From an uncultured Collinsella sp. (lineage in GTDB: Bacteria; Actinomycetota; Coriobacteriia; Coriobacteriales; Coriobacteriaceae), in the NCBI GenBank assembly GCA_900544645.1, contig UQWG01000061.1, forward strand, positions 1-9,948: DNA of 9,948 nucleotides. Direction: 5' to 3'. Below, piece after piece: positions 1 through 6,334 of the stretch. Made by a program: the position numbers and the translations under genes. The notes beneath the pieces are model-generated. The model saw only the letters and a list, made by a program, of their open reading frames with translations, did not search any database and was not told the DNA's origin. The stretch's first letter is position 1. Every line of letters begins with the position of its first letter.

Positions 1-96
1 GGGCTTGCAGCGACGGACCTCAGGACACTCTTACACCACGTCTGCGCGCGCCACCATTTCGACTTGCTATCTGGCCTTATTAGTCCAAAATTGCTG

Positions 97-113
97 CTAC
101 CAAATCGGTAACA
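97..113 (-). repeat. 17-bp motif, copy 1, after argD
   Basis: On the minus strand this reads TGTTACCGATTTGGTAG. It matches 16 of 17 bases of a second copy at 4048-4064, and both copies lie on the same strand downstream of an arg gene stop. The motif contains a short interrupted dyad (TACC, five bases, GGTA). It sits inside a 14-codon open frame (121 down to 80, MSTVTDLVAAILD then stop), but no ribosome site precedes that frame, so translation is doubtful. At this length one such pair in 10 kb could arise by chance, so calling it a repeat is tentative. Confidence 0.3.
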
Positions 114-151
114 GTACTCATATTTGATGTTTTTTGACCAGCAGGTCTCCC

Positions 152-172
152 TGCCTTAGCAAATCTAAGGCA
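152..172 (-). terminator. hairpin downstream of argD, possible operon end
   Basis: A perfect 8-bp stem (TGCCTTAG and CTAAGGCA) closes a 5-base loop about 85 bases after the argD stop. A second small stem (GACC, loop TGCT, GGTC) follows, then a run of A on the minus strand. No U-tract follows the hairpin in the direction of arg transcription, so it is not a classical intrinsic terminator. It may be a 3'-end stabilising hairpin or part of a Rho-dependent end. The stem is seen directly; the role is inferred. Confidence 0.3.
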
Positions 173-256
173 AAACGGGCTCCAGACCGCTGAATCATGC
201 CGCATAGGGCACGTCCGCAGTCCGGAATCCGGTCCAAATTGAGTTATTACGCTGCG

Positions 257-1540
257 TTAGCCCAAGACACCCGACAGGATCTCGATCAGGCTGTCCACGT
301 CGGCTTCCTCGCAGACGAGCGGCGGCAAGAAACGCAGCGTATGGGCACCCGTAGCGTTAATCACGACACCGGCGGCCAGCGCGCGGGCAACAATATCATG
401 TGCGTCGCCCGCGGCATCATCCAAATCACAGCCGAGCATCAGGCCACGGCCACGCACCTCTACCACATGCGGAAGCTTAGCCAGCGCCTGCTCCATATAG
501 GCACCCACCTTGGCAGCATGCTCGGCATAATCGCCGCGCACAAGCGCGGAGAGCGTCGCGGCACACGCCGCGATGGCCAAGCAGCTACCGCCAAAGGTCG
601 AGCCGTGGTCGCCCGGCTTAAACACGTCGGCAATCTCCTTCTTTGCCACGACGGCACCCATGGGCACGCCATCAGCAATGCCCTTGGCAAGGCTCATGAT
701 GTCGGGCTCCACGCCATAGGTCTGGAACGCAAACGGCTTACCCGTGCGGAAGATACCGCACTGGACCTCGTCGGCGATAAGCACGGCGCCCACTTCGTGT
801 GCCAGGTCGCGCGCCGCCGCCATAAACTCCTCGGTCATGGGGTGCACGCCACTCTCACCCTGGATCGGCTCGAGCATCACGGCACAAATCTCGCTCCCCA
901 GCTGCTTAAAGATTGCACGCAACTCGTCCACATCGTTGGTCGTGCAGGCCACAAAGCCACCCGGCAGCGGGCGGAAGCTGTCCTGCAGCCAATCCTGCAT
1001 GGTGGCGGCAATGGTCTCGAGCGTACGGCCGTGGAAGCCGCCGCGCATGCACACGATGGTGTTGCCGCCATTACCGGCACGCTTGGCGTACAGGCGCGCG
1101 AGCTTCATCGAGCCCTCATTGGCCTCGGCACCGGAGTTGGCAAAGAAGGTCTCCCACACCTGCTCGCCCGCAGCCGGGGCACCAAGAGCAGCTGCCGTGG
1201 TCTCATCGCCGGCGGCAATGGCATCGGCAAGCACGCGCGCACCATCTACGTCGTCGTTAGCAAGCTTGGACAGCAGCGCCGCGACCTGTCCGCGCTGCTC
1301 AATGTAGAAGTAATTGGAGACATGCATGAGCTTTTTGGTCTGTGCCTCGAGCGCCGAGAGCACAGCCAAGTTGCCATGACCTAGGCTGCACACGCCGATG
1401 CCGGCAAGAAAGTCGAGGTACTCACGGCCATCGTCGCCGGTGAGCTTCATGCCGTGACCCTCGACAAACTCGACCGGAGAGCGGCCAAAGGTATGCATAA
1501 CGTAATGGGATTCAAGCGATTGCTGAGCTGCAAGTGACAT
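257..1540 (-). CDS. argD: acetylornithine aminotransferase ArgD
   Basis: A class III PLP-dependent aminotransferase of 427 residues that interconverts N-acetylglutamate semialdehyde and N2-acetylornithine, with glutamate as amino donor, in the cytoplasm. Visible signatures are NSGAEANE at 135-142, GGFHGRT at 167-173, the IADEVQ stretch with the PLP-contacting Asp257, and the Schiff-base lysine Lys286 in SLAKGIADG. ATG at 1540 follows AAAGG with six bases between. It is the last gene of argCJBD, 69 bases after argB; a small GC hairpin lies in that gap at 1558-1571. An alanine-rich segment at about residues 97-128 separates the usual LSKLA helix from the FFANSGAEA motif and is not in typical ArgD proteins. 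The family also includes ornithine and succinylornithine aminotransferases, but the operon context settles the role. Confidence 0.93.
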   Translation of the reverse strand: MSLAAQQSLESHYVMHTFGRSPVEFVEGHGMKLTGDDGREYLDFLAGIGVCSLGHGNLAVLSALEAQTKKLMHVSNYFYIEQRGQVAALLSKLANDDVDGARVLADAIAAGDETTAAALGAPAAGEQVWETFFANSGAEANEGSMKLARLYAKRAGNGGNTIVCMRGGFHGRTLETIAATMQDWLQDSFRPLPGGFVACTTNDVDELRAIFKQLGSEICAVMLEPIQGESGVHPMTEEFMAAARDLAHEVGAVLIADEVQCGIFRTGKPFAFQTYGVEPDIMSLAKGIADGVPMGAVVAKKEIADVFKPGDHGSTFGGSCLAIAACAATLSALVRGDYAEHAAKVGAYMEQALAKLPHVVEVRGRGLMLGCDLDDAAGDAHDIVARALAAGVVINATGAHTLRFLPPLVCEEADVDSLIEILSGVLG

Positions 1541-1609
1541 GGGATGCCTTTCGTTGGGCGCCAGACGGCGCGGGGCTATGGGTGCAGGAATGGGGCGGCT
1601 GAGGGTCAG

Positions 1610-2590
1610 CTAGACCGTCTGAAGCTTCTCGACCTCGTCAAGGTTCTCGGTCAGACGCGCAGCAAACGTCGAAAGCGGATGCGGATGCGTATCGAACTCG
1701 TAAGCCGTCTCGGTGGAATGGATCACGGTGCCGACGCCGGCATCGGTCAGCAGCTCAAGGAGCAGCGAATGCGGCGTAGTACCGTTAATGATGTGGGCAC
1801 GAAATACGCCGCCGGTAAGCGCATCGACGGCCGCACGCAGCTTGGGAATCATGCCCTTATCGACCTCGCCGCCGTAGAGCATTTCGTTAACCTCGTCGAG
1901 CGTTAGGTTGGAGATAAGCGAGTCCTTGTCGCTAAAGTCCTTGTACAGGCCATCGACATCGGTCAAAAAGATCGCCTTATGCGCGTGGAGCGCCGCGGCA
2001 ACGGCACCGGCGGCGGTGTCGGCGTTGATGTTGAAGAAACCGCCGTCCTCCCCCGCCGCGACGGTAGCTATGACGGGGATGTACTCGCTATCGAGTAAAC
2101 GCTCGATATAGTCGGTGTTTACGTGCGTCACTTTGCCCACGCGACCGAGCTCGGGGTCGAGCGGCTCGGCGATGAGTGTGCCGGCATCGCTGCCCGACAC
2201 GCCCACGGCCAGGTTGCCGTGGTGGTTGATGGCAGCAACCAGCTCCTGGTTAACCTTGCCGCCCAGCACCTCGCGCACGATATCCATAGTCGCCGGCGTG
2301 GTCACGCGCTGGCCGTTCTTAAACTCGACGGGAATATCGTAATGGCTCAGCGCCTCGTTGATAGCCTTGCCGCCGCCGTGCACGATGACGGGGCGCATAC
2401 CGATGATCTTGAGCAAAACGATGTCGCTCATCACGTCGCGGCGCAGCTGCTCATCAACCATGGCGGCTCCGCCATATTTGATAACAACCGTCTTGCCGGT
2501 CAGGTTCTTAATCCACGGCAGCGCTTCGAACAGCAGCTGCGCGGTTGCTTCGTTGGATTCGCTCGAACGACAATCGCGTGCGAATTTCAT
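1610..2590 (-). CDS. argB: acetylglutamate kinase ArgB
   Basis: N-acetylglutamate kinase (amino acid kinase fold) phosphorylates N-acetylglutamate with ATP, the second step of ornithine synthesis. Seen motifs are KYGG at 38-41, HGGGK at 71-75, FKNGQRVT with Arg95, FNINAD at 186-191 and Lys250 in GMIPKL. The N-terminal helix before TGKTVVIKYGG (residues about 14-30, including EALPWI) is the kind found in hexameric, arginine-inhibited enzymes, so feedback inhibition is likely (inference). The ATG at 2590 is chosen because GAGG lies six bases upstream; an earlier in-frame TTG at 2650 has no ribosome site. That gives 326 residues, longer than the usual 280-300, because about 35 residues follow the normal GTVI end. 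argJ ends 81 bases upstream and argD starts 69 bases downstream. Confidence 0.94.
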   Translation of the reverse strand: MKFARDCRSSESNEATAQLLFEALPWIKNLTGKTVVIKYGGAAMVDEQLRRDVMSDIVLLKIIGMRPVIVHGGGKAINEALSHYDIPVEFKNGQRVTTPATMDIVREVLGGKVNQELVAAINHHGNLAVGVSGSDAGTLIAEPLDPELGRVGKVTHVNTDYIERLLDSEYIPVIATVAAGEDGGFFNINADTAAGAVAAALHAHKAIFLTDVDGLYKDFSDKDSLISNLTLDEVNEMLYGGEVDKGMIPKLRAAVDALTGGVFRAHIINGTTPHSLLLELLTDAGVGTVIHSTETAYEFDTHPHPLSTFAARLTENLDEVEKLQTV

Positions 2591-2671
2591 AATCTGCCTC
2601 GTCTTTCGTATCGTTATCGTGCCGTGCTCCGCCGTCCGCAATCGCGGCAAGATGCGCAGCGTGCCTGGAAT

Positions 2672-3949
2672 CTAGGAACGGTAGTCACCGTTGATGGAGA
2701 TGTACTCGTGCGTGAGGTCGCAGGTCCACACGGTCGTTGCCGCATCGCCTGCGCCCAGGTCGGCCGAGATCACGATCTCGGGCGCCTCAAAACGTCGCAG
2801 AGCCTCGTCCTCGTCAAAGGGAACGGTCAGACCATCGCGACAGACGGGCATGCCCATCATGTCGATGGAAACGTCTTCCTGATTAAACTTCACGCCGCAC
2901 TTGCCAAGCGCCATGGCGACGCGGCCCCAGTTGCAGTCGTGGCCGGCGATGCAGGTCTTGACGAGCGGCGAATTGGCGACGGCGCGGGCGGCGATATCGG
3001 CTTCCTCGTCGTTGGCGGCGCCGGCGACGTTGACCGTAACAAGCTTGGATGCGCCCTCGCCATCGGCGGCAATATTGCGCGCCAGGCTCTCGCACACCTC
3101 GTGCACGGCAAATGCCAACTCGTCAAAGGCATCGGAGCCCTCGACGATAGGCTCGGCATCTGCGGCAGCGGCGCCGGAGGCAAGCATGATGCAGGTGTCG
3201 TTGGTCGAAGTGTCGGAATCGACCGTTACCTTGTTAAAGGTCTGCTTGACGGTCGAGAGCAGCAGGGCATGAAGTGCCGCAGGCTCGACGGGGGCATCGG
3301 TGGTGATAACTGCGATCATGGTGGCCATGTTGGGCATGATCATGCCCGAGCCCTTGCACATTCCGCCCACCGTATAGACATTGCCCGCATGACCCGCAGC
3401 CTCGCTGACGTAGGACACGGCGTACTCCTTGGAGTGCGTGTCGGTCGTCATGATGGCACGAGCGGCATCGGCGCCACCGTGGGCGAAGAGCGCCTCGTAG
3501 GCAACAGGAATGGCGGTCTCAAACGTGTCGATCGGCAGAATCTGGCCAATCACACCCGTGGAGGCAACCAGAATCTGCTGGGGCTCGCAGCCGATGACCT
3601 GCGATGCGATGTTGCACGTCTCGCGCGCGCATGCAAGGCCGGTCTCACCCGTGGCGGCGTTGGCATTGCCAGAGTTGACCGAAACGCCGGCGATGATACC
3701 GTAGCCCTTGTCGGCACCGCCCAGGTTGGCACGGCTCACTTGCACGGGCGCCGCGCAAAAGCGATTGGTGGTAAACACGCCGGCACCGGGACAGGGTTTA
3801 TCGGGCACGACGAGCGCGTAATCCAGACGCTCGGGGTTCTTGCGGAACCCAGCGTGGATGCCCGCAGCTTTAAAACCAGCCGCAGCCGTAACGCCACCCT
3901 CGACGGCGCGAATCTTGATATCAAACAGCTCGGTATTCATCGTCTTCAT
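2672..3949 (-). CDS. argJ: ornithine acetyltransferase ArgJ
   Basis: ArgJ moves the acetyl group from N2-acetylornithine to glutamate, making ornithine and regenerating N-acetylglutamate (the cyclic pathway). In many bacteria it also accepts acetyl-CoA; the sequence alone does not say which type this is. The protein has 425 residues. Visible signatures are STGVIG at 130-135 (oxyanion region), TTDTHSK at 168-174, KGSGMIMPNMATM with the self-cleavage site between Ala209 and Thr210, DGEGASK at 296-302 and the typical C-terminus NGDYRS. Thr210 would be the nucleophile of the beta chain. The start is uncertain: the AAGGAG site is only two bases from the ATG at 3949 and eleven bases from an in-frame ATG at 3940, so neither spacing is ideal. 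No argA-like gene is present in the window. Confidence 0.95.
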   Translation of the reverse strand: MKTMNTELFDIKIRAVEGGVTAAAGFKAAGIHAGFRKNPERLDYALVVPDKPCPGAGVFTTNRFCAAPVQVSRANLGGADKGYGIIAGVSVNSGNANAATGETGLACARETCNIASQVIGCEPQQILVASTGVIGQILPIDTFETAIPVAYEALFAHGGADAARAIMTTDTHSKEYAVSYVSEAAGHAGNVYTVGGMCKGSGMIMPNMATMIAVITTDAPVEPAALHALLLSTVKQTFNKVTVDSDTSTNDTCIMLASGAAAADAEPIVEGSDAFDELAFAVHEVCESLARNIAADGEGASKLVTVNVAGAANDEEADIAARAVANSPLVKTCIAGHDCNWGRVAMALGKCGVKFNQEDVSIDMMGMPVCRDGLTVPFDEDEALRRFEAPEIVISADLGAGDAATTVWTCDLTHEYISINGDYRS

Positions 3950-4074
3950 GACTCCTTATGTCAAACAAAAAACGGACATCGGTTGGTGCGCCATGCCAGT
4001 CGTAATCATGAGACCAGCTTAAGAGTGGCGCCCCACTCGATGCCCGACTACCAAATCGTTAACAATCGAATGTG
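3950..4074 (-). other. argC-argJ intergenic spacer
   Basis: This 125-base gap is longer than the other gaps in the arg unit. It holds the 17-bp motif, a small hairpin (4023-4038) and a T6 run at about 3965-3970 in minus orientation. A 17-codon open frame (4009 down to 3956, starting MITTGMAHQ) ends with a TAA that abuts the argJ ribosome site. The frame has no good ribosome site and no arginine codons, so I do not call it a gene. The hairpin is too far from the T-run to form an evident intrinsic terminator. Confidence 0.35.
4048..4064 (-). repeat. 17-bp motif, copy 2, after argC
   Basis: On the minus strand this reads TGTTAACGATTTGGTAG, starting about ten bases after the argC stop. It differs at one base from the copy at 97-113. 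It lies in the 125-base argC-argJ gap together with a 6-bp stem hairpin at 4023-4038 (GAGTGG, loop of four, CCACTC). Function unknown; chance similarity is possible. Confidence 0.3.
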
Positions 4075-5145
4075 CTACACCGGGCACGCCACTGTGGGCA
4101 AGCCTCGTCGCTCGTCAAAACCAAAGACGATGTTGGCGCACTGGACCGCCTGGCCTGCTGCACCCTTGCACAGATTGTCGATGGCGCCCGTCGCCACCAG
4201 AACGCCCGCGCGCTTGTTGAGCGCGAGGCCAATCTGGGCGGCGTTGGTTCCGACGACCGAAGCCGTCTTGGGCTGCTGGCCGGCGTCGAGCACGCGCACA
4301 AAGGTGCGTCCAGCGTAGAACTGCTTGTAATAGTCGACGACATCCTCAAGAGCCAGGGAGTCGATGGCCTGCGGCGTGAGCGGCAGCGTCACCGTGGAGA
4401 GCAGGCCGCGCTTGAGCGGTGCCAGATGCGGGGTGAAGACGACGCGATCGGTCAGACCAAGGATTTGCTCAATCTCGGGCGTGTGGCGATGCTTGCCCAC
4501 GCCGTAGGCCTCCAAGTTCTCGTCAGCGCTGCAAAAATGCGTACGAGCGTTGCAGGACTTGCCGGCACCCGTCACACCGCTGATGGCATCAACGATCACG
4601 GGGCCGCTCTGGGCAACCCAGCCAGCGCGCACGGCGGGCGCGGCGGCAAGGCTCGTTGCGGTGGGATAGCAACCGGCGCAGGCGACCAGCACGGACTTGC
4701 CAGCGGCATGGCTGGAAGCAGCGGTCTCTAAGTCCTGGCAAAACAGCTCGGGGAGGCCGAAAGCACGCGTCTTGAGCAGCTCGGGGCTCGTATGCGCGGC
4801 GGCATACCACGCCTCGAACACGGCCGGATCGCTCAGACGGTAGTCGGCAGACAAATCGAAGCAGGAAACGCCTGCGGCAAGGAGCGCGGGCACCTGTGCC
4901 ATGGCAGCCGTGTGCGGCACGGCAAGAAAAACCGCATCGCAGCTCTTGAGCTCGGGGGCGTCATGCGTGGTGAAAACCAGATCGCTCACGCCAGCAAAGC
5001 TCGGATACACCGCGGACAGCGGCTGGCCGGCATCGGCGTTGGACGTAATGGCAACAAGTTCAAACTCGGGATGGCCGAGTACGAGGCGAATGAGCTCGGC
5101 TCCGGCATATCCAGCCGCGCCGACGATTCCAACCTTCAAAGACAT
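4075..5145 (-). CDS. argC: N-acetyl-gamma-glutamyl-phosphate reductase ArgC
   Basis: ArgC reduces N-acetylglutamyl-5-phosphate to the semialdehyde with NADPH, the third step of ornithine synthesis. The 356-residue protein starts with an NADP-binding Rossmann fold (VGIVGAAGYAGAEL, residues 5-18). The catalytic cysteine is Cys159 in AGCYPTA, and the catalytic histidine region is KHRHTPEIEQ (His219/His221). The segment VTGAGK at 191-196 is also typical of the family. Length is normal. The ATG at 5145 has AAGGAG at 5152-5157, six bases upstream. It is the first gene of the arg unit, preceded by a 257-base region carrying ARG-box-like dyads and the hairpin that ends the upstream unit. No frameshift or missing residue is visible. 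Confidence 0.95.
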   Translation of the reverse strand: MSLKVGIVGAAGYAGAELIRLVLGHPEFELVAITSNADAGQPLSAVYPSFAGVSDLVFTTHDAPELKSCDAVFLAVPHTAAMAQVPALLAAGVSCFDLSADYRLSDPAVFEAWYAAAHTSPELLKTRAFGLPELFCQDLETAASSHAAGKSVLVACAGCYPTATSLAAAPAVRAGWVAQSGPVIVDAISGVTGAGKSCNARTHFCSADENLEAYGVGKHRHTPEIEQILGLTDRVVFTPHLAPLKRGLLSTVTLPLTPQAIDSLALEDVVDYYKQFYAGRTFVRVLDAGQQPKTASVVGTNAAQIGLALNKRAGVLVATGAIDNLCKGAAGQAVQCANIVFGFDERRGLPTVACPV

Positions 5146-5230
5146 ATCAGACTCCTTGTCTGCGATTTATGCACCGATGCGCATTTATTAGCGGTCGTTA
5201 TGAGGTGGGTTGAAACTTTAGCACCAAAAG

Positions 5231-5269
5231 ATGCATGAACACGTAAATGGCTTGTATATTCATGCATTG
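5231..5269. promoter_or_regulatory. probable tandem ARG boxes (ArgR operator)
   Basis: The ArgR consensus core is TGAAT, four bases, ATTCA. At 5253-5266 the sequence is TGTAT ATTC ATGCA (8 of 10 core bases). At 5232-5245 it is TGCAT GAAC ACGTA (6 of 10, weaker). The centres are 21 bp apart, the spacing expected of two 18-bp boxes with a 3-bp gap. The outer arms also form a perfect 9-bp inverted repeat (5231-5239 with 5259-5267). The site is 86-124 bases before the argC start, a suitable place for arginine-dependent repression. A weaker dyad (ATGCAC, four bases, GCGCAT) lies at 5169-5184. ArgR itself is not in the window, and I could not pick the promoter hexamers with confidence. Confidence 0.55.
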
Positions 5270-5311
5270 AAACATTCCCGACACATTCGCTTGAAGGAAT
5301 TGACAAATGGA

Positions 5312-5365
5312 GCGGGCCCCGTATTGACCGGCGCTCCTAACGGCGCCGGGCAATACGGGGCCCGC
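5312..5365 (-). terminator. long GC-rich hairpin after the PPOX genes
   Basis: A 15-bp perfect stem (GCGGGCCCCGTATTG at 5312-5326 with 5351-5365) is followed, after one A/G mismatch, by a 7-bp stem (CCGGCGC with GCGCCGG) and a loop of about 8 bases. It lies 37 bases past the last PPOX stop and before the argC regulatory region, so it probably ends or protects the 3' end of the riboflavin unit. The bases that follow in transcription order are TCCATTTGTC, not a true U-tract, so intrinsic termination is not certain. The stem is nearly symmetric and could act in both directions. Confidence 0.55.
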
Positions 5366-5402
5366 CCATGCGAAAACCAAGTTGTTAGGATGAGCCAGCT
5401 GG

Positions 5403-5813
5403 CTAGAGCTCGACCGGCACCCATTCGTCGTGATTGCAGATAAAAGCCTCGGGATCCTCGACGCTAAAGAAGACGAGCGCGGGGTCGTTAGGCCCCTCAT
5501 AGTGCTCGCTCAAGCGCTCAAGATGTTTCCATCCGGCCTCGCGCATTTCGCTCGAAGCCCGGTCTTCCAGCCCCGCACGCCCGCGCAGAATCAACCAACC
5601 ATGGCCCGGCCACCAACTCGTGGCCTCAAAGCGCTGGTTTTGCAGCAGCTCTTGCCACACATCTTTGGTGCGCGCTGTTACAAACCACAGCTTGCCATCC
5701 TGGATCTGCGCAAACGAAAACGGACGCACATGAGGCTGTCCGTCAACGCTCGTCGCCAAATACCATGCCGGCACCGACGTCAGATACTCCAACACCGTAT
5801 TCAATCCGTCCAC
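5403..5813 (-). CDS. PPOX-class flavin-binding split-barrel protein (copy 2 of the tandem pair)
   Basis: A 136-residue protein of the pyridoxamine 5'-phosphate oxidase-like (PPOX) superfamily, which folds as a split beta-barrel dimer usually binding FMN, or F420 or heme in some branches. Visible family features are PAWYLAT at 15-21, VRPFSFA at 29-35 (phosphate-contacting region), DGKLWF at 39-44 and KDVWQEL at 50-56, resembling the short COG5015-type proteins. The substrate is unknown; true PdxH is longer and not indicated. The start is GTG at 5813, with AGGAGG five bases upstream. By eye about half of its residues match the neighbouring PPOX protein, so the pair arose by duplication. It is the last gene of the riboflavin-transport unit, 44 bases after its paralogue. 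No signal peptide or membrane segment is seen. Confidence 0.8.
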   Translation of the reverse strand: MDGLNTVLEYLTSVPAWYLATSVDGQPHVRPFSFAQIQDGKLWFVTARTKDVWQELLQNQRFEATSWWPGHGWLILRGRAGLEDRASSEMREAGWKHLERLSEHYEGPNDPALVFFSVEDPEAFICNHDEWVPVEL

Positions 5814-5857
5814 GTTTCCTCCTGTACTAGCTAGTTTGGGAGCCCGGTTTGTGCGAG

Positions 5858-6304
5858 CTAGAGCTCCAGGCGCTCCTCGCTGCCGTCGATATCACAGAAG
5901 CGCGCGGCAATGTTGCGGACCGAAAAGAAAGCAAGGCGGCCGTCGTTGGCACTCTCGTGTTCCTCGCCAATGCCCACCATGTGCTTAAAACCCGCTTGAC
6001 GCACCTTGTCGCTCGCAACTGCGTCGTCCTCAAGTGCGGCTTCGCCGGTCAATACGATCCAACATTCCCCCGGCTTCCAGCCCGAGAGCTCAAACTTGGG
6101 ATTCGCGCTCAGCTCCGCCCACACATCTTTGTCGCGCGACGTACAAAACCACAGTTTACCGTCATCGACCATGGCAAACGAAAACGGTCTCACGCGAGGC
6201 TGATGCCCGTCGGCTACATCGGTCGTGGCCAGATACCACGCCGGAATGCGCCTGAGATACGAGCAAGCGCGCTCGAGCTGAGCCGTGCGGTCGTTGTCGG
6301 TCAT
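5858..6304 (-). CDS. PPOX-class flavin-binding split-barrel protein (copy 1 of the tandem pair)
   Basis: A 148-residue cytoplasmic PPOX-superfamily protein, predicted to bind FMN at the dimer interface. Motifs are PAWYLAT at 21-27, VRPFSFA at 38-44, DGKLWF at 48-53, KDVWAEL at 59-65 and a conserved GEAALEDD turn at 87-94. Both copies end in a short acidic tail closing with EL. It differs from its paralogue by a longer N-terminus (about ten residues) and three extra residues in the second strand. The ATG at 6304 follows AAAGGGG. It starts only 30 bases after ecfT, so co-transcription with the riboflavin transporter is likely. Its reaction is unknown; candidates are a flavin-dependent reductase, a flavin store or sensor, or a B6-related enzyme. 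The fold call is firm and the function is open. Confidence 0.8.
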   Translation of the reverse strand: MTDNDRTAQLERACSYLRRIPAWYLATTDVADGHQPRVRPFSFAMVDDGKLWFCTSRDKDVWAELSANPKFELSGWKPGECWIVLTGEAALEDDAVASDKVRQAGFKHMVGIGEEHESANDGRLAFFSVRNIAARFCDIDGSEERLEL

Positions 6305-6334
6305 AGGGACCCCTTTCTTGCGCTCGAATCGCGC

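Larger units (their letters stand above)
1..256. other. non-coding region left of argD
   Basis: No convincing gene lies between the window edge and the argD stop. Open frames here are short, lack ribosome sites or run off the edge. Contents are the hairpin at 152-172, the 17-bp motif at 97-113, a T-run at about 130-135 on the plus strand, and an AT-richer stretch (about 76-137) that differs from the GC-rich genes around it. This stretch could carry a promoter or regulatory element for a gene outside the window, but I cannot assign one. Confidence 0.5.

Noticed and set aside
197..1384. A 395-codon plus-strand frame opposite argD
   Set aside because: It is a codon-bias shadow of argD; the product is rich in His and Arg with no family motif.
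2591..2650. Extended ArgB start at the TTG at 2650
   Set aside because: No ribosome site, and the extra 20 residues do not look like ArgB. The ATG at 2590 has GAGG at good spacing.
2123..4318. A 731-codon open frame on the plus strand opposite argB, argJ and the end of argC
   Set aside because: It is antisense to well-identified genes, has no recognisable domain, crosses two intergenic gaps and lacks a ribosome site. Long antisense frames are common opposite GC-rich genes.
5393..5404. 12-bp palindrome AGCCAGCTGGCT at the end of the second PPOX gene
   Set aside because: It is short, overlaps the stop codon and is isolated; likely chance.
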